From Phymatolithon calcareum (Eukaryota > Rhodophyta > Florideophyceae > Hapalidiales): a stretch of DNA of 64,000 bases. Below, piece after piece: positions 41,657 through 52,381 of the stretch. The position numbers and the translations under genes were made by a program. The first letter of the stretch is position 1. Each line of letters opens with the position of its first letter. The DNA lies in the NCBI GenBank assembly GCA_977006965.1, contig OZ345352.1, positions 3,162,001-3,226,000 of the forward strand, written 5' to 3'. Under the pieces are notes generated by a model that saw nothing but the letters and a program-made list of their open reading frames with translations, was not told where the DNA came from and did not search any database.

Positions 41657-43777
41657 TCAGGTGGGGAGAAGTATAGAAGTTGCCGGCTCTGGGACATTGA
41701 CCAACAGTTCAGTCACAGCTTCTTCATACACATCTCGCAGCACGTCGGTAAGACGCGGGAGTTCATTCAGTCTTCGAAACTCAATATGCATAAAGTCACA
41801 TGCAATGCTTACCCCAATCTTTCTCATCTTTGCAAGAGTCACCTCGTCCAGCGCAGGTACTTTCGGATACCTTTGCGAAAAATGCGTCAACACCGTTCTC
41901 CAAGCCCCCATTCTCGCCGCCACATCAACCGCCTCAGAAGTGGTACAATGCATTTTCGCCTTCGCTTCGTCGCCCAACCGGTCCTCAAGTGTTGCCTCAT
42001 GGATCAGCAACGTCGCTCCCGTCCCAGCCTCAATAAGCGCCTCACTCGGGCGTGTATCACCCGAATACACAATCTTCCATCCATCCACAACATCCTCCAA
42101 AACAACGCCATATGCACCAGGACAATGCAGAACTCGAACAGTTCCGACTTCAATGCCAATCGAGTCCGCGAAGAAGCGCGACACGGGTGACTTCGGATCT
42201 GTCAATTCGCGAGCATCGAAGAAATTCACGACTGCGAAATTCTTCCCAAGTCCTGTCTCTAACCACACACGAAACTCCCGCGGACCAATCACTGCCACCT
42301 GCCCTGTCGCATCCATGTTCGCGCGTTCCCCCAAAACGCGAAGCAGTCCGAGATGATGATCTGCATGCATGTGCGACACAAACACCACGCGCAATTGGGA
42401 AAGCGCCTCGCGCGCGCCGTCGGCACCCAGCGCACGCACCAATTGTCCGTACGTTCCTTCACCACAGTCAAGTAGCACGCCACATCGCGCGGGGATATCC
42501 ACATGAATACAGCTAACATTTCGATGCTTTCCGGGCAGTGCACCCCCAGTGCCCAGGAAACGTACTGCCGCCCCATGTTGCATGAACCGCGTCGCGCACG
42601 CTGGCGGTGGAGTATCTGTTGTGGAGGGGTCTTCGCCCTCCGTGACGCGCCAAAGTCGCAGCGGTGCAGCCGGATCGCGCGGAACGCGAGCATCCGGAAC
42701 ATCCGAACGGTCCACACAACCTGCGACGGCGGTCGGTGCAATCATAAAACGGAGGCGGAAATCGGCGCGAATCCATGCCGGCGATAACGCATCAACAGCG
42801 GCGGGATATGTTGACATTGCGGGGATGGGGTCGAGAGCCGAGTTTGTGGACGGTGTATACGATCGCGTGGAGTCGTGCGGAAGCGGAAACAAAGATTCGT
42901 CGACGGTGTAGTGTAGTTTGGCGATTTCTTCTACATTAGACGTGAATATGACGCGTTCGGGCGCAAAGTCGGCATGCAATGCGACATGGCGCACTTTATC
43001 ACCAAGACTCCGCGTCCACGCGAGATAGCGCGCATCCAGAATACTCTCTTTTTGCCCAAGATGTACGATGAGGGAGAGGCGATTGCCCGTTTCAAGCTTC
43101 ACGGCGGAGAAAGGTTCAGAGTCCACAATTAGAGGAATGCAAATTGGGGATACAGGTGGCATCACGACAACAACTGGACCGGGAGTCGCAGCATCCATGA
43201 CTTGTGACGGGAGCACTTCACTGCCATTTTCAAGAATGACAGATGTCCCCTTTTGCAGCACCCCATACATTCGTCCGCGTCGCACGCCTAACGTTGCGGC
43301 TTTCGCAGGATCGAAACGACCAGGGATGTCCGCCAATCGGGCAACGAAAGCAACGCCATTATCACTCTTTTCAGAAGAACTGCCTATTGGAATGCCACGA
43401 AGTGCGATTTGCGAGCATTTTGTAGTCACTCTCTCATCGGCAATTTCTTCCACCGAAATCTGCAATGAGGGGCGCACAAAGAATGAACGAGCGGCACGTA
43501 GAAAGGCGGCCAAGCCCACGGGACCGGCCACGGTGATCTTCGTCAACCCAGAATCTGCAGCAGTTAGGAGCATTCCTGGAAGGCCACCAATGTCACGCGG
43601 GGATAGCGTTGGAAGAAAGACGGCGGTCAGTTTGGCAGGCTTCACGCCCGCCTCAATGGCAGTGCGCTGCGCTCCGTCGCCACACCCAAATTGGAAACGC
43701 GTCCCTTCAAGGAATAGATGAATCGCGCTGCCGCAGTCTGCATTTCCGGGGCAGAGCACCTCCACAAAGGAGTGCAT
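41657..43777 (-). CDS. ELAC2: Long-form tRNase Z (ELAC2-type)
   Basis: A 706-residue tRNA 3'-end endonuclease. It removes the 3' trailer of precursor tRNAs so that CCA can be added, in the nucleus and possibly organelles. Like other long forms it has two beta-lactamase-like halves. The N-terminal half has lost its metal ligands but keeps TLSPRDIGGLPGMLLTAADSG (about residues 58-78). The C-terminal half begins RFLGTGGALPGKHRNVS (about 410; the P-x-K-x-RN loop of the long family). It has GVLLDCGEGTYGQLVRALG, the metal-binding SHMHADHHLG (about 466), YSGDTRPSEALI (about 573), IHEATLED, and THFSQRYP near the end (about 635). All expected zinc ligands are visible. Length is normal to slightly short for the family (human is about 826). 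Single exon. The 5' half and upstream flank are duplicated at 50449-52185. Confidence 0.95.
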   Translation of the reverse strand: MHSFVEVLCPGNADCGSAIHLFLEGTRFQFGCGDGAQRTAIEAGVKPAKLTAVFLPTLSPRDIGGLPGMLLTAADSGLTKITVAGPVGLAAFLRAARSFFVRPSLQISVEEIADERVTTKCSQIALRGIPIGSSSEKSDNGVAFVARLADIPGRFDPAKAATLGVRRGRMYGVLQKGTSVILENGSEVLPSQVMDAATPGPVVVVMPPVSPICIPLIVDSEPFSAVKLETGNRLSLIVHLGQKESILDARYLAWTRSLGDKVRHVALHADFAPERVIFTSNVEEIAKLHYTVDESLFPLPHDSTRSYTPSTNSALDPIPAMSTYPAAVDALSPAWIRADFRLRFMIAPTAVAGCVDRSDVPDARVPRDPAAPLRLWRVTEGEDPSTTDTPPPACATRFMQHGAAVRFLGTGGALPGKHRNVSCIHVDIPARCGVLLDCGEGTYGQLVRALGADGAREALSQLRVVFVSHMHADHHLGLLRVLGERANMDATGQVAVIGPREFRVWLETGLGKNFAVVNFFDARELTDPKSPVSRFFADSIGIEVGTVRVLHCPGAYGVVLEDVVDGWKIVYSGDTRPSEALIEAGTGATLLIHEATLEDRLGDEAKAKMHCTTSEAVDVAARMGAWRTVLTHFSQRYPKVPALDEVTLAKMRKIGVSIACDFMHIEFRRLNELPRLTDVLRDVYEEAVTELLVNVPEPATSILLPT

Positions 43778-44690
43778 TCTGGACGATCGATACAGTTAGG
43801 TTGCGCGCCGGACGTGTTGAGCAAGATCAACAGAGAGCACAACGATCGAGCATGACTGTGCAACGGGTACACGTGTGAATAGGTATGATTGGAAATTGAG
43901 CTCGTGGAAATGGCCATCATTGGAAAAGTTCGATTGTTGCGACCACGACAGTCGATTTGTTTGTGCTTTGGCCCTCCTGCATAAACACACACGGCTGGTA
44001 TTAATACAACCTCTGTGTCTTCTGATTTTTCGTGGTGTTACCTTCGCAAGACAAGCAGATCACGAAGACACCTCGAGACAACTCGAGGAGGGCATTATTC
44101 TGAAGTAATGACTATCTGACAAACGAGCAATCGGGGGATTTATTGGGTGTCTGAGTGCTAACACATTGCATCTTTTTCACTACTCAGAATGTCTACTTCT
44201 GGAGCTTGATCTGCAGATTGGATGCTGGATTTTTCGGTGTTTTACGAGGGAAAGGTCGTGTCGGCCTTGTCGTCATGCGACAATCTCCATACAAGCTTCA
44301 TGTAAGAACCGGTGACGGGGGAAGAAAGAAGTGTCGCAATATTGTGGACTACATGTGTGGGCATTAAAAAGACATGACAATTTAGTAAAAGATGAAGAAG
44401 AAAATTAGATTTCTATGTTAAAAGTTACCAACACATGTGCTGACGCTTGGGTTATCTTTTCGTGTGCCAAGAAAACTTGGCTCAATTCTGTGCGGGGAAG
44501 AGTTTTTACCGTGGGTGTTCCACGGTTCGGCGGTCTACAGAACCCACCTCTGGTCCCATGAGGGGCGTCGAAGGGAAAATTTAGTCCACGTTCATGTGTC
44601 ACGCAGGGGGGTTGGTTGCCATCGTATTTGTACTCATTCAGATGTTAATGAGGTTCAGACTGTAAGGTCGAGATTCGGCCACTGCCCGTC
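42548..44690 (-). repeat. Segmental duplication, source block
   Basis: Aligns over its length with 50449-52185 in the same orientation, including the first ~410 codons of tRNase Z and about 900 bases upstream. Shared upstream landmarks include AGCAAGATCAACAGAGA, TGGCCCTCCTGCA-AAACAC, ACATGTGTGGGC and CAATTTAGTAAA. The similarity ends at the start of the catalytic half on one side and just after CGAGATTCG on the other. Confidence 0.9.
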
Positions 44691-45364
44691 AGTGCAGCAC
44701 CATCGCCGTCGCACCAAAACCTTACTTGTAATTATCGAAAAGAATGTCAAGAGGGAAAACTATTCCAACGCGAAAGTTGTTTTCCATTCCGCGGGCGACC
44801 GCGCACCCACTGCACCCTCAAAAACCCTGCGACAACAGCAGTGCGAGGAGCAATCAACGGTTCGTCTGATAAAAGTTGATTACATTCTCAACGATATCCA
44901 CAACGTTATCCACAAGCCGTCGATAGAAGAAATTCATTCACATGTTCGATAAGGAATTGTAGACTTTGTTCTCTTGTAATTCGCACAAACCTGGGTTCTA
45001 AGAAAAATTAACATTGAGCTCGCACATTCTCGCGAAGTCTACAAGTCCGCAACCCGTCGATAGTAATACTGCTACAGCTTCGATCGTCGTCCGCATGGTC
45101 CACTTTTAGCATGGCCGACATAGTTTCCGCCGTGCTCACGCATGAGGTATAATTCGTCATGGGTGTTGAAGGGTTAACTCAATAAAAATAAAACATGTGT
45201 CAACTCGAAGAAATACTGCAGGTTTGGAAAGACCGTGCGCAGCGGGGACGGGCGCAGTGGCATAAACCGCAGTCGCATGAGAGCCCTCCTGCCCGCGCCA
45301 CCGGAATGACTGTTTTAGACCCACTGAGTCTGAACGACTAGCACAGAATAGCAATCAAACTTTG
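44691..45364. other. No supported gene
   Basis: A 171-codon plus-strand frame (44437-44952) overlaps the duplicated flank but has no recognisable motif and is not conserved in the duplicate. The segment just before 45365 is the 3' flank of the Sel1 gene. Confidence 0.45.
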
Positions 45365-48300
45365 TCAGCAAAAATTATCAGCAGTGCCAAGGCCCCGTTC
45401 TTGAGCCAATCTCGCGAGGTTATTCATGGCGCCCACATGATCGCCCTTCTCGATGGCTTCATTGTAAAGCTCCACCGAACGAACGGGGTTTGCGGGTACA
45501 CCTTCTGCTCCATTCTCCAGCAATATCGCGAGGCTTGTCATGGCGTCCAAATCATCGCCCCTTTCGATGGCTTCATTGTAAAGCTCCACCGAACGAACGG
45601 GGTTTGCGGGTACACCTTCTGCTCCATTCTTGAGCAAGTTCGCAAGGTTATTCATCGCGAGCACATGATCGCCCTTCTCGATGGCTTCATTGTAAAGCTC
45701 CACCGAACGAACGGGGTTTGCGGGTACACCTTCTGCTCCCTTCTCCAGCAAATACGCGAGGTTGTTCATGGCGTCCGAATCATCGCCCTTTTCGATGGCT
45801 TCATTGTAAAGCTCCACCGAACGAACGGGGTTTGCGGGTACACCTTCTGCTCCATTCTCGAGCAAGTTCGCAAGGTTATACATGGCGGGCACATCATCGC
45901 CCTTCTCGATGGCTTCATTGTAAAGCTCCACCGAACGAACGGGGTTTGCGGGTACACCTTCTGCTCCCTTCTTGAGCAAGTTGGCAAGGTTATACATGGC
46001 GAGCACATGATCGCCCTTCTCGATGGCTTCATTGTAAAGCTCCACCGAACGAACGGGGTTTGCGGGTACACCTTCTGCTCCCTTCTCCAGTAATATCGCG
46101 AGGTTATACATGGCGCCCGCATGATCGCCCTTCTCGATGGCTTGACTGTACAGTTCCACGGCACGAGGGGAGTTCGCTCTTACACTTCCAGTGCCATCGC
46201 TCCACAAACGACCCAGTTCGTATAGACCTCTAGATCTCTTCTTGACAAGAGAGCCTCGCGAGCCAATGAGGAAAGGACTGTTTTCGCTGTTAATATCTTC
46301 TAACAGCGTCACATCTCCGTTTTTCGTCGGCAGTGCTGCTTTCTGTTTGATCGATGCGTCGATGTATGCTATTACGTTTTCAACCGCCGTCACCGCTATC
46401 GAAAATCCATCTTCCGTTGAACTGTCCACTGTTCTCGCTAGTGCGTATGTACAATCAATCTTGGATTCGGCGTCTATCATCTGTGACATGCCGACAATGC
46501 ATTCTGAAAGAGTCTCAATTGACTTCTTTCTCGTGTCCACATTTAGAAATGAGGACCGCAAGAGACAAAACTTGGCGAATGCCACAGCAACTGATGCCTC
46601 ATACTTTGATTGACTGAGAACACGTTGGAACTGGTTTTCGATTAGATGCACCCATTCTCCATCCTTAAATTGCTTTCTCAGAGAGAGAGAAGAGTCACCT
46701 TGAAACGCCCGGCGACTTCGAGTCAAGTAGAAATTCTCAATGAGCGTCACAGCCCGTTGCGCTGCGTTTCTTGTTGGCGTCCTTCCAACCAGAATACCGA
46801 TCGCCTTTTCCAGCGCCTCACCGTCCCCAGATGCAGTTACCGCAATTTCATAAAGCATCAACGCTAGCAGTCGATCACCTTTCGCCTCAGATTCTGCAAC
46901 ACGGTCCGCGCGGTTTCGAATATCTTTCTCAATCTGCTCGGCTGATGTCAATGATGCTTCGCCACTCTCGCCAAACCCACGAACAGTCTCCACCACAACA
47001 AGCGATGCATGCTTCAGAGACACATGTTTCGCATCACAATAGGAGACCGGTGCTGATATCCGACATTGGAAATCAGAAAATATGCCCGGGATATTATCAG
47101 TTTCTGCTTTAACTTCAAAAAGTCCTGCGTCTCGCATCTCCGTAATGAAATCTGGACTTGATATCTCGTACTTGCATATTTCTGACCGCGTTGGTAGCCA
47201 TCCTTCCCATATCTTCATTCTTCCTGTTCCCGCGCTTGACGTATCAATATCACGTATCCCACACCATATTCTTCTTCTTGTTCGCGAAACTCGCCACAAA
47301 GTACATCCGCTTTCCGCTTTAACGATTTCTCTTCCTTCCATTCGACCTTCAAAAGCATCTCGCCACGCTTCCCAACAAAACCTTTTCACACTCGATTCAC
47401 CAACATCCAGTTTTGCATTAATTATTATCGCCGAATCGCTGCACTGTCTTGAAAAGCGTATCGCCACGCCCACATCTTGCGGTCCGCATGCAGTTCGGAA
47501 AACAAGTTCATACTTTTCAAAGTTGAATCCCGCCACATTCCTCCTTTCGTCGTCAACAATAATGATAACATCGTTCCCTTGTGCGCAAACTTCTTGGCAT
47601 CCGTCTTTCTTACTCGCCTCATTTATGTCCATACAAATTGCCGGACACGACAGAATGCAGAGCATGATGGCCTCGATCTTGCTCGGCGATGCCCCGCCCC
47701 GTAGTAACCCCTCGTGCATATGATTTTGAAGCTCCCATAGTAGCCTCATTGTCACAAACCGTTCTTGTAGCTCTTCCTTTCCTTGAATCGTCAAAAGAAG
47801 CTTCTTCAAGTCCTTACTGCCCGCAAATACGAACCCACTTCTCTCGCTTATTTCCGGTTCCCATATTTCCGCTGATACACTTTCGTTTTCTTCAACCCAC
47901 ACTGCTAGAGCACTTCGCAGATTTTCCATACTGCACCCCATAAACGAAACAGATTTCTCAAAATGCGAAAACTCTGCCTTCATATTTGTCAGGTCCAACA
48001 GATTTCGTTTTTCTTCCAAATCTTTGTTTTCCTTCCACACGTTTTCGGTCGCGAATCGTGACTTGGAGACAGGAGTAACTTCGTCGACACTCGCTTGTCG
48101 CTCGTCTGCCTCACTTGCACAATCCACAATGCTCACAGTGCACTTCTTCTTCAAATTGGGCATTTTTGATTCAACATCAGCTGTCTGTTCTCCAGTGCAT
48201 ATGGCCATCCAGTTGTCAATGTGAGCACTGTGTTCGGAGACCTGTCTGTTTCCCCACAGCGTGCCGACAGCTGCGATTCGCAAGAAAGGTCCGGAAAGTA

Positions 48301-49690
48301 AGTTGTAAAACTCCTGCGCACCACGAGCAAATCCAAGTTGACTTCCCAAGTTCTCTACAGCAAGACCCAAATCACCATCATCATCACCCCCATCGCGCTT
48401 AATGTCATCGTCTTGCTTCTTCCATATGCCGTCGCTCCACCGCCCGATACTTAAGAATATTGCCAGCCATTCCAGTTCTTCCACCATGAATCCATCAGCG
48501 TTCTCTCCGATATCGGCCGGTAGGTCATCTCGAGCACGATTGAGTTTTCCTGAAAACTTCTTGTAGCTGTTGTGAGCCAAGTCTTTCTGACCACGTTTCA
48601 CCAATTTGTGAGGCGTATCGAACGGAAGACCTATTCCGTCCGAGCACGCTCGTGTGAGGAATTCCCGCTTGTTGAACGTCCCTTTGCAAAGCTTGGGATA
48701 ATTCGCCCATTTTTCGAATGCCAAGAAACTGTGACCTCCATCCACTCCAAATTCAACATCCACGTTCCTGCCATCTTCCTTCCCCGACTTTTTAGTCTTT
48801 CCACAGTGAAGAGCGGCACTCATAAGTAGTTCTGCTCTGAAGCGGTCTCGACCATTCTTGTAGCTTGCCGGGTGATCCGTCTCCATTTCTCCATTGCGCA
48901 CTTTTTTCATGTCCGACAGCCATTCCGGCATGCAATTTGCAACGAGAACAGTTGCCCAACGCAGCCAAATCTCCACGGGCTCTTTCGGTTCCATACAAGG
49001 TCCTCGATCACTACGATTGTGAGAGCGTCCTCGTACGATCCACCACAGAAGTCCAGGTATACGCAGAACACTTCGTACAGTGTACCACATTCGCTTCCTC
49101 AATTGCGTCATGCCGTCACTATTTTCAACCTCAACCCGTTCCGTTTGTGAAAGCCATCGAAAGGAGCATCGCACTTCGCCTCCGGTAAGCCTGTTGTCCA
49201 CTATCGACTCGTTAACTTTCACCGCATCAGCTTCGTCCATCAGTTCTTTCAACGTCTGTTCATCCGGACCCGCACCATCCCCGCTTTTCCCGTTCTGCTC
49301 CATGCCGTATCCGAGCGACATCATGCATACCCGTGATGACACAACCCACTGTTTGAATATTTGTAGTTGCCACAGGCCCCACAGCGTCCGAAACATGTGA
49401 AGAACAGCAAACATGAGTGCGACTAAGGCCGCATTCATCTCGTTATAATCCTCGGCCTTGAACTGGAAGTAGATGTAAACAGGCATGTACACCATCGGCA
49501 CAGCCGTGACGAACAGGTGAAAAATACCTTTCTTCCGCGTCTCGATGATCGGCTTCCAAGACGCGGACATGAAGTCGTTTCCGGTGATCGCCGTCCATGT
49601 GACTATTGCCAACAAGTAAGCACCACACGAGAACGCCAAGTTCCCGGTGATATTCTTGTAGAACTGTAAATTGGGGTCTATGTCGCACAT
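45365..49690 (-). CDS. Large membrane protein with C-terminal Sel1 repeats
   Basis: I start at the ATG at 49690 (MCDIDPNLQFYKN, 1441 residues); the open frame continues upstream only through non-ATG codons to 49861. N-terminal membrane segments lie at about residues 17-36 (NLAFSCGAYLLAIVTWTAIT), 55-77 (IFHLFVTAVPMVYMPVYIYF) and 86-106 (ALVALMFAVLHMFRTLWGLW). A further hydrophobic stretch is near 203-221. A long soluble region of about 900 residues follows with no domain I recognise. The last ~280 residues are Sel1-type alpha-alpha repeats: one degenerate and seven of 38 residues, core ELYNEAIEKGDH then AMYNLANLL. Sel1 repeats are protein-binding scaffolds, often in ER or membrane complexes. 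TTATAT at 49810-49815 may be the TATA box, 120 bases before the ATG. Intact, single exon. The biological role is unknown. Confidence 0.85.
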   Translation of the reverse strand: MCDIDPNLQFYKNITGNLAFSCGAYLLAIVTWTAITGNDFMSASWKPIIETRKKGIFHLFVTAVPMVYMPVYIYFQFKAEDYNEMNAALVALMFAVLHMFRTLWGLWQLQIFKQWVVSSRVCMMSLGYGMEQNGKSGDGAGPDEQTLKELMDEADAVKVNESIVDNRLTGGEVRCSFRWLSQTERVEVENSDGMTQLRKRMWYTVRSVLRIPGLLWWIVRGRSHNRSDRGPCMEPKEPVEIWLRWATVLVANCMPEWLSDMKKVRNGEMETDHPASYKNGRDRFRAELLMSAALHCGKTKKSGKEDGRNVDVEFGVDGGHSFLAFEKWANYPKLCKGTFNKREFLTRACSDGIGLPFDTPHKLVKRGQKDLAHNSYKKFSGKLNRARDDLPADIGENADGFMVEELEWLAIFLSIGRWSDGIWKKQDDDIKRDGGDDDGDLGLAVENLGSQLGFARGAQEFYNLLSGPFLRIAAVGTLWGNRQVSEHSAHIDNWMAICTGEQTADVESKMPNLKKKCTVSIVDCASEADERQASVDEVTPVSKSRFATENVWKENKDLEEKRNLLDLTNMKAEFSHFEKSVSFMGCSMENLRSALAVWVEENESVSAEIWEPEISERSGFVFAGSKDLKKLLLTIQGKEELQERFVTMRLLWELQNHMHEGLLRGGASPSKIEAIMLCILSCPAICMDINEASKKDGCQEVCAQGNDVIIIVDDERRNVAGFNFEKYELVFRTACGPQDVGVAIRFSRQCSDSAIIINAKLDVGESSVKRFCWEAWRDAFEGRMEGREIVKAESGCTLWRVSRTRRRIWCGIRDIDTSSAGTGRMKIWEGWLPTRSEICKYEISSPDFITEMRDAGLFEVKAETDNIPGIFSDFQCRISAPVSYCDAKHVSLKHASLVVVETVRGFGESGEASLTSAEQIEKDIRNRADRVAESEAKGDRLLALMLYEIAVTASGDGEALEKAIGILVGRTPTRNAAQRAVTLIENFYLTRSRRAFQGDSSLSLRKQFKDGEWVHLIENQFQRVLSQSKYEASVAVAFAKFCLLRSSFLNVDTRKKSIETLSECIVGMSQMIDAESKIDCTYALARTVDSSTEDGFSIAVTAVENVIAYIDASIKQKAALPTKNGDVTLLEDINSENSPFLIGSRGSLVKKRSRGLYELGRLWSDGTGSVRANSPRAVELYSQAIEKGDHAGAMYNLAILLEKGAEGVPANPVRSVELYNEAIEKGDHVLAMYNLANLLKKGAEGVPANPVRSVELYNEAIEKGDDVPAMYNLANLLENGAEGVPANPVRSVELYNEAIEKGDDSDAMNNLAYLLEKGAEGVPANPVRSVELYNEAIEKGDHVLAMNNLANLLKNGAEGVPANPVRSVELYNEAIERGDDLDAMTSLAILLENGAEGVPANPVRSVELYNEAIEKGDHVGAMNNLARLAQERGLGTADNFC
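45366..46170 (-). repeat. 114-bp tandem array coding Sel1 repeats
   Basis: The marker TGCGGGTACA recurs at 45491, 45605, 45719, 45833, 45947 and 46061, exactly 114 bases apart. Within units, 38-codon repeats differ almost only at three or four codons (H/D, then VL, VP, SD, LD or AG; then L/I and K/E/N). The third codon positions are also nearly identical, so the array is recently expanded or homogenised. Confidence 0.95.
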
Positions 49691-49995
49691 CGCGTATGGA
49701 TTTGAGGATACCCAGATGCAACGGTAAGTTTTCAAAGCTGTCTGCTGTTGAACAAGACTGAACGTAGGTCTGTGATGTGAACGATTCGGGTTGAGCAGAA
49801 TATCGGCCTTATATTTTAGCAGCCAGTCGAGACATAGCTGTGTGATCAGAGGCAAGGTCACTCAGACTTTCAAGAACGCCAATCAAGGAGAAGAAGATGA
49901 CATTTTGCCAACTGATGCGTCGGCGAATGACATTTTGCGTGATTGCATTGGTGGGACCGATTCATTTCCGGCAGACAGTAATACCTGAACATTTA

Positions 49996-50418
49996 CAGTC
50001 AGGCCTCGATAAATGGATGGGCAATGTGGAATGATCCAATATTCTCAAAATCGAGGTTATTCTCAAGTCGAATTTTGAATCATAAGTTTTGGATCACACG
50101 TGTGCCGAACAGTAGCTTTACACCACTGTGTCAACAGTAAATTTTACTGTACTGTACTGTATGCCAGTGGCAGGAGAAACATAAAAAGTACTTACAGTAT
50201 TCTACGAGTGAGGATATGCTCCATGTACGCTAAACAAAATTATAACAAAATTTAAGGTATGCCCCGTGTCCTCGAACATGAAAAATCCCCCTATCAAATT
50301 TTCTGGAATCCTTTAATTTTCGTTAAATTTAGGCGAATACGGTATTCGTGGAGCACCCGATTATGCTGATAACCGAGGTTATTCTAAAAAAGAGGTTCCA
50401 TTTATCGAGGTCTGACTG
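49996..50418. mobile_element. pogo/Tigger-like MITE with TA duplication
   Basis: The left end CAGTCAGGCCTCGATAAATG (49996) and the right end, inverted, CAGTCAGACCTCGATAAATG (ending at 50418) form terminal inverted repeats. Both are followed by an AT-rich body containing CGAGGTTATTCT on both sides. The flanks are TA at 49994-49995 and 50419-50420. The CAGT...CCTCGATAA consensus is characteristic of pogo/Tigger-type Tc1-mariner elements. At 423 bp it has no coding capacity. Confidence 0.88.
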
Positions 50419-50448
50419 TATTACTTCCAACATGCTTTGTCTTGTTGA

Positions 50449-51624
50449 TGCCCAGAAAACGTCTCGCGGCGCCATCATGATGTTGCATAAATCGCGCCGC
50501 GCACTCTGGAGGAGGAGCAGCTGTCGTGGAGCAGTCCTTCCCTTCCGTAACGCCTCAAAGTCGCAGTGTCCGAACGGTCAACTGAACCCGCGACGGCGGT
50601 CAGTGCAATCTTAAAACAGAGTAGGAAACGGCGCGAATCGATGCCAGGCATAGCGAGTCCACTGCGGCGGCATGTGTTCATGTTGCCGGCACAGGGTCGA
50701 GCGCTGGGATCTCGGACGGTATATACGATCGCGTGGAGTCGTACGGAAGCGGAAACAAAGATTCGTCGACGATGTAGTGTAGTTTGGCGATTTCTTCTAC
50801 ATTAGACGCGAAAAAATGCGTTCGGGCGCAAAGTCGGCATGCCATGCGAGATGACGCACTTTATCACCAAGACTGCGCGTCCATGCGAGATAGCGCGCAT
50901 CCAGAATACTCTCTTTTTGTGCAAGATGTACAATGAGGGAGAGGCGAGTGCCCGTTTCGAGCTTCGCGGCGGAGAAAGGTTCAGAGTCCATAATTAGAGG
51001 GATGCAAATTGGGGATACAGGCGGCATCACGACAACAACTGGACCGGGAGTCGCAGCATCCATGACTTTTGACGGGAGCACCTCAGATGTCCCTTTTTTG
51101 CAGCACCCCATACATTCGTCCGCGTCGCACGCCTAACGCCGTGGCTTTCGCAGGATCGAAACGACCAGGGATATCCGCCAATCGGGCAACGAAAGCAACG
51201 CCATTATCACTCTTTTCATAAGAACTGTCTATTGGAATGCAACGAAGTGTGACCTGCGAGCATTTTGTAGTCACTCTCTCGTCCATAATTTCTTCCCACC
51301 GAAATTTGCAAAAGAGGGGCGCACGAAAAACGAAGGAGCGGCACATAGAAAGGCGGCCAAGCCCACGGGACCTGCGACGGTGATCTTCATCAAGCCCGAA
51401 TCTGCGGTAGTTGGGAGCATTCCTGGAAGGCCGCCAATGTCACGCGGAGATAGCGTTGGAAGAAAGACGGCGGCCAGTTGGGCAGGCTTCACGCCTGCCT
51501 CGATGACAGTGCGTTGCGCTCCGTCGCCGCATCCAAATTGGAAGCGCGTCCCTTCAAGGAATAGATGAATCGCGCTGCCGCAGTCTGCATTTCCGGGGCA
51601 GAGCACCTCCACAAAGGAGTGCAT
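50449..51624 (-). pseudogene. Truncated tRNase Z pseudogene
   Basis: A duplicate of the first ~410 codons of the gene at 41657-43777. It begins with the same ATG (51624) and MHSFVEVLCPGNADCGSAIH. Open stretches are 51624-51271, 51346-51083 and 51111-50797, with frameshifts near 51290 and 51095 and further decay below 50800 (a deletion near 50560 relative to the source). It stops just before the FLGTGG motif, so the metal site of the catalytic half was never copied or has been lost. Not functional as a nuclease. Confidence 0.9.
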
Positions 51625-52185
51625 TCCAGACGATCGATACGGTTAGGCTGCGTCCCGGACGTGATGAGCAAGATCAACAGAGATCATGGCGATCGAGCAT
51701 GGCTGTACAACGGGTACACGTGACAATAGGTATGATATGAAATTGAGCTCGTTTGAGGCGACACCTCCTGTACAGTACAGTAAATTTATCGCTCTGGCCC
51801 TCCTGCACAAACACACAGTGATTGTCCATCCTCTGTGCGTCCCGAACGTCCGTGATCTTGCTTATACAAGACAAGCACATGACGAAGGCATCTCGAGACA
51901 AATGCAGTGGCAATGACGACAATCTCCGCATGAGCTTCATCTATCATAGGAACGGCCGACGGCGAAAAACTGTCACATTATTGTCGAGTACATGTGTGGG
52001 CGTTAGAAAAATGCGAGGCCTTGAGCGACTGCATGTGCACATGCCTGTCGGAGAATATGATATGGCAATTTAGTAAAGAAGAAGAAGAACATAAGTAGGT
52101 TTAGCAAAGGCTGCCACCGTATTTGTTCTCATTCAATGGAAAATGAGGTCCGGACTCTAAGTTCGAGATTCGCCCCCTGCCCGAA
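50449..52185 (-). repeat. Segmental duplication, derived block
   Basis: Counterpart of 42548-44690 and shorter by about 400 bases owing to deletions, mainly in the upstream flank. Source and derived blocks are in direct orientation and enclose the Sel1 gene. The pogo-like MITE ends 31 bases before the left boundary. Confidence 0.88.
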
Positions 52186-52381
52186 GCTGGAAAAAATTTC
52201 TGCTATCTTGAGGAAGGAGTGAGTTTTTAGCGTACATATTTATTTAGAAAACGTTCAGCGGGCCCGCCCTCAGCCATTCACTCATTGCAAGTTTGGGATC
52301 ATTTTTTCAATACGAATTCTACAAAGAGCGCACACAGCTCCCACAGAAACCATGCACTACACACCGTACAATCTATCCACA

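Noticed and set aside
41487-43721. Long plus-strand frames (for example 41487-42356 and 43068-43721)
   Set aside because: Antisense of tRNase Z; no motif and explained by codon bias of the real gene.
44437-44952. 171-codon plus-strand frame upstream of tRNase Z
   Set aside because: Part lies in the duplicated flank but the frame is not conserved in the duplicate, and no motif is present.
45362-46093. 243-codon plus-strand frame with repeated GVCGYTFCSIL-like units
   Set aside because: It is the antisense of the 114-bp Sel1 array; the Sel1 frame is much longer and has a recognised repeat.
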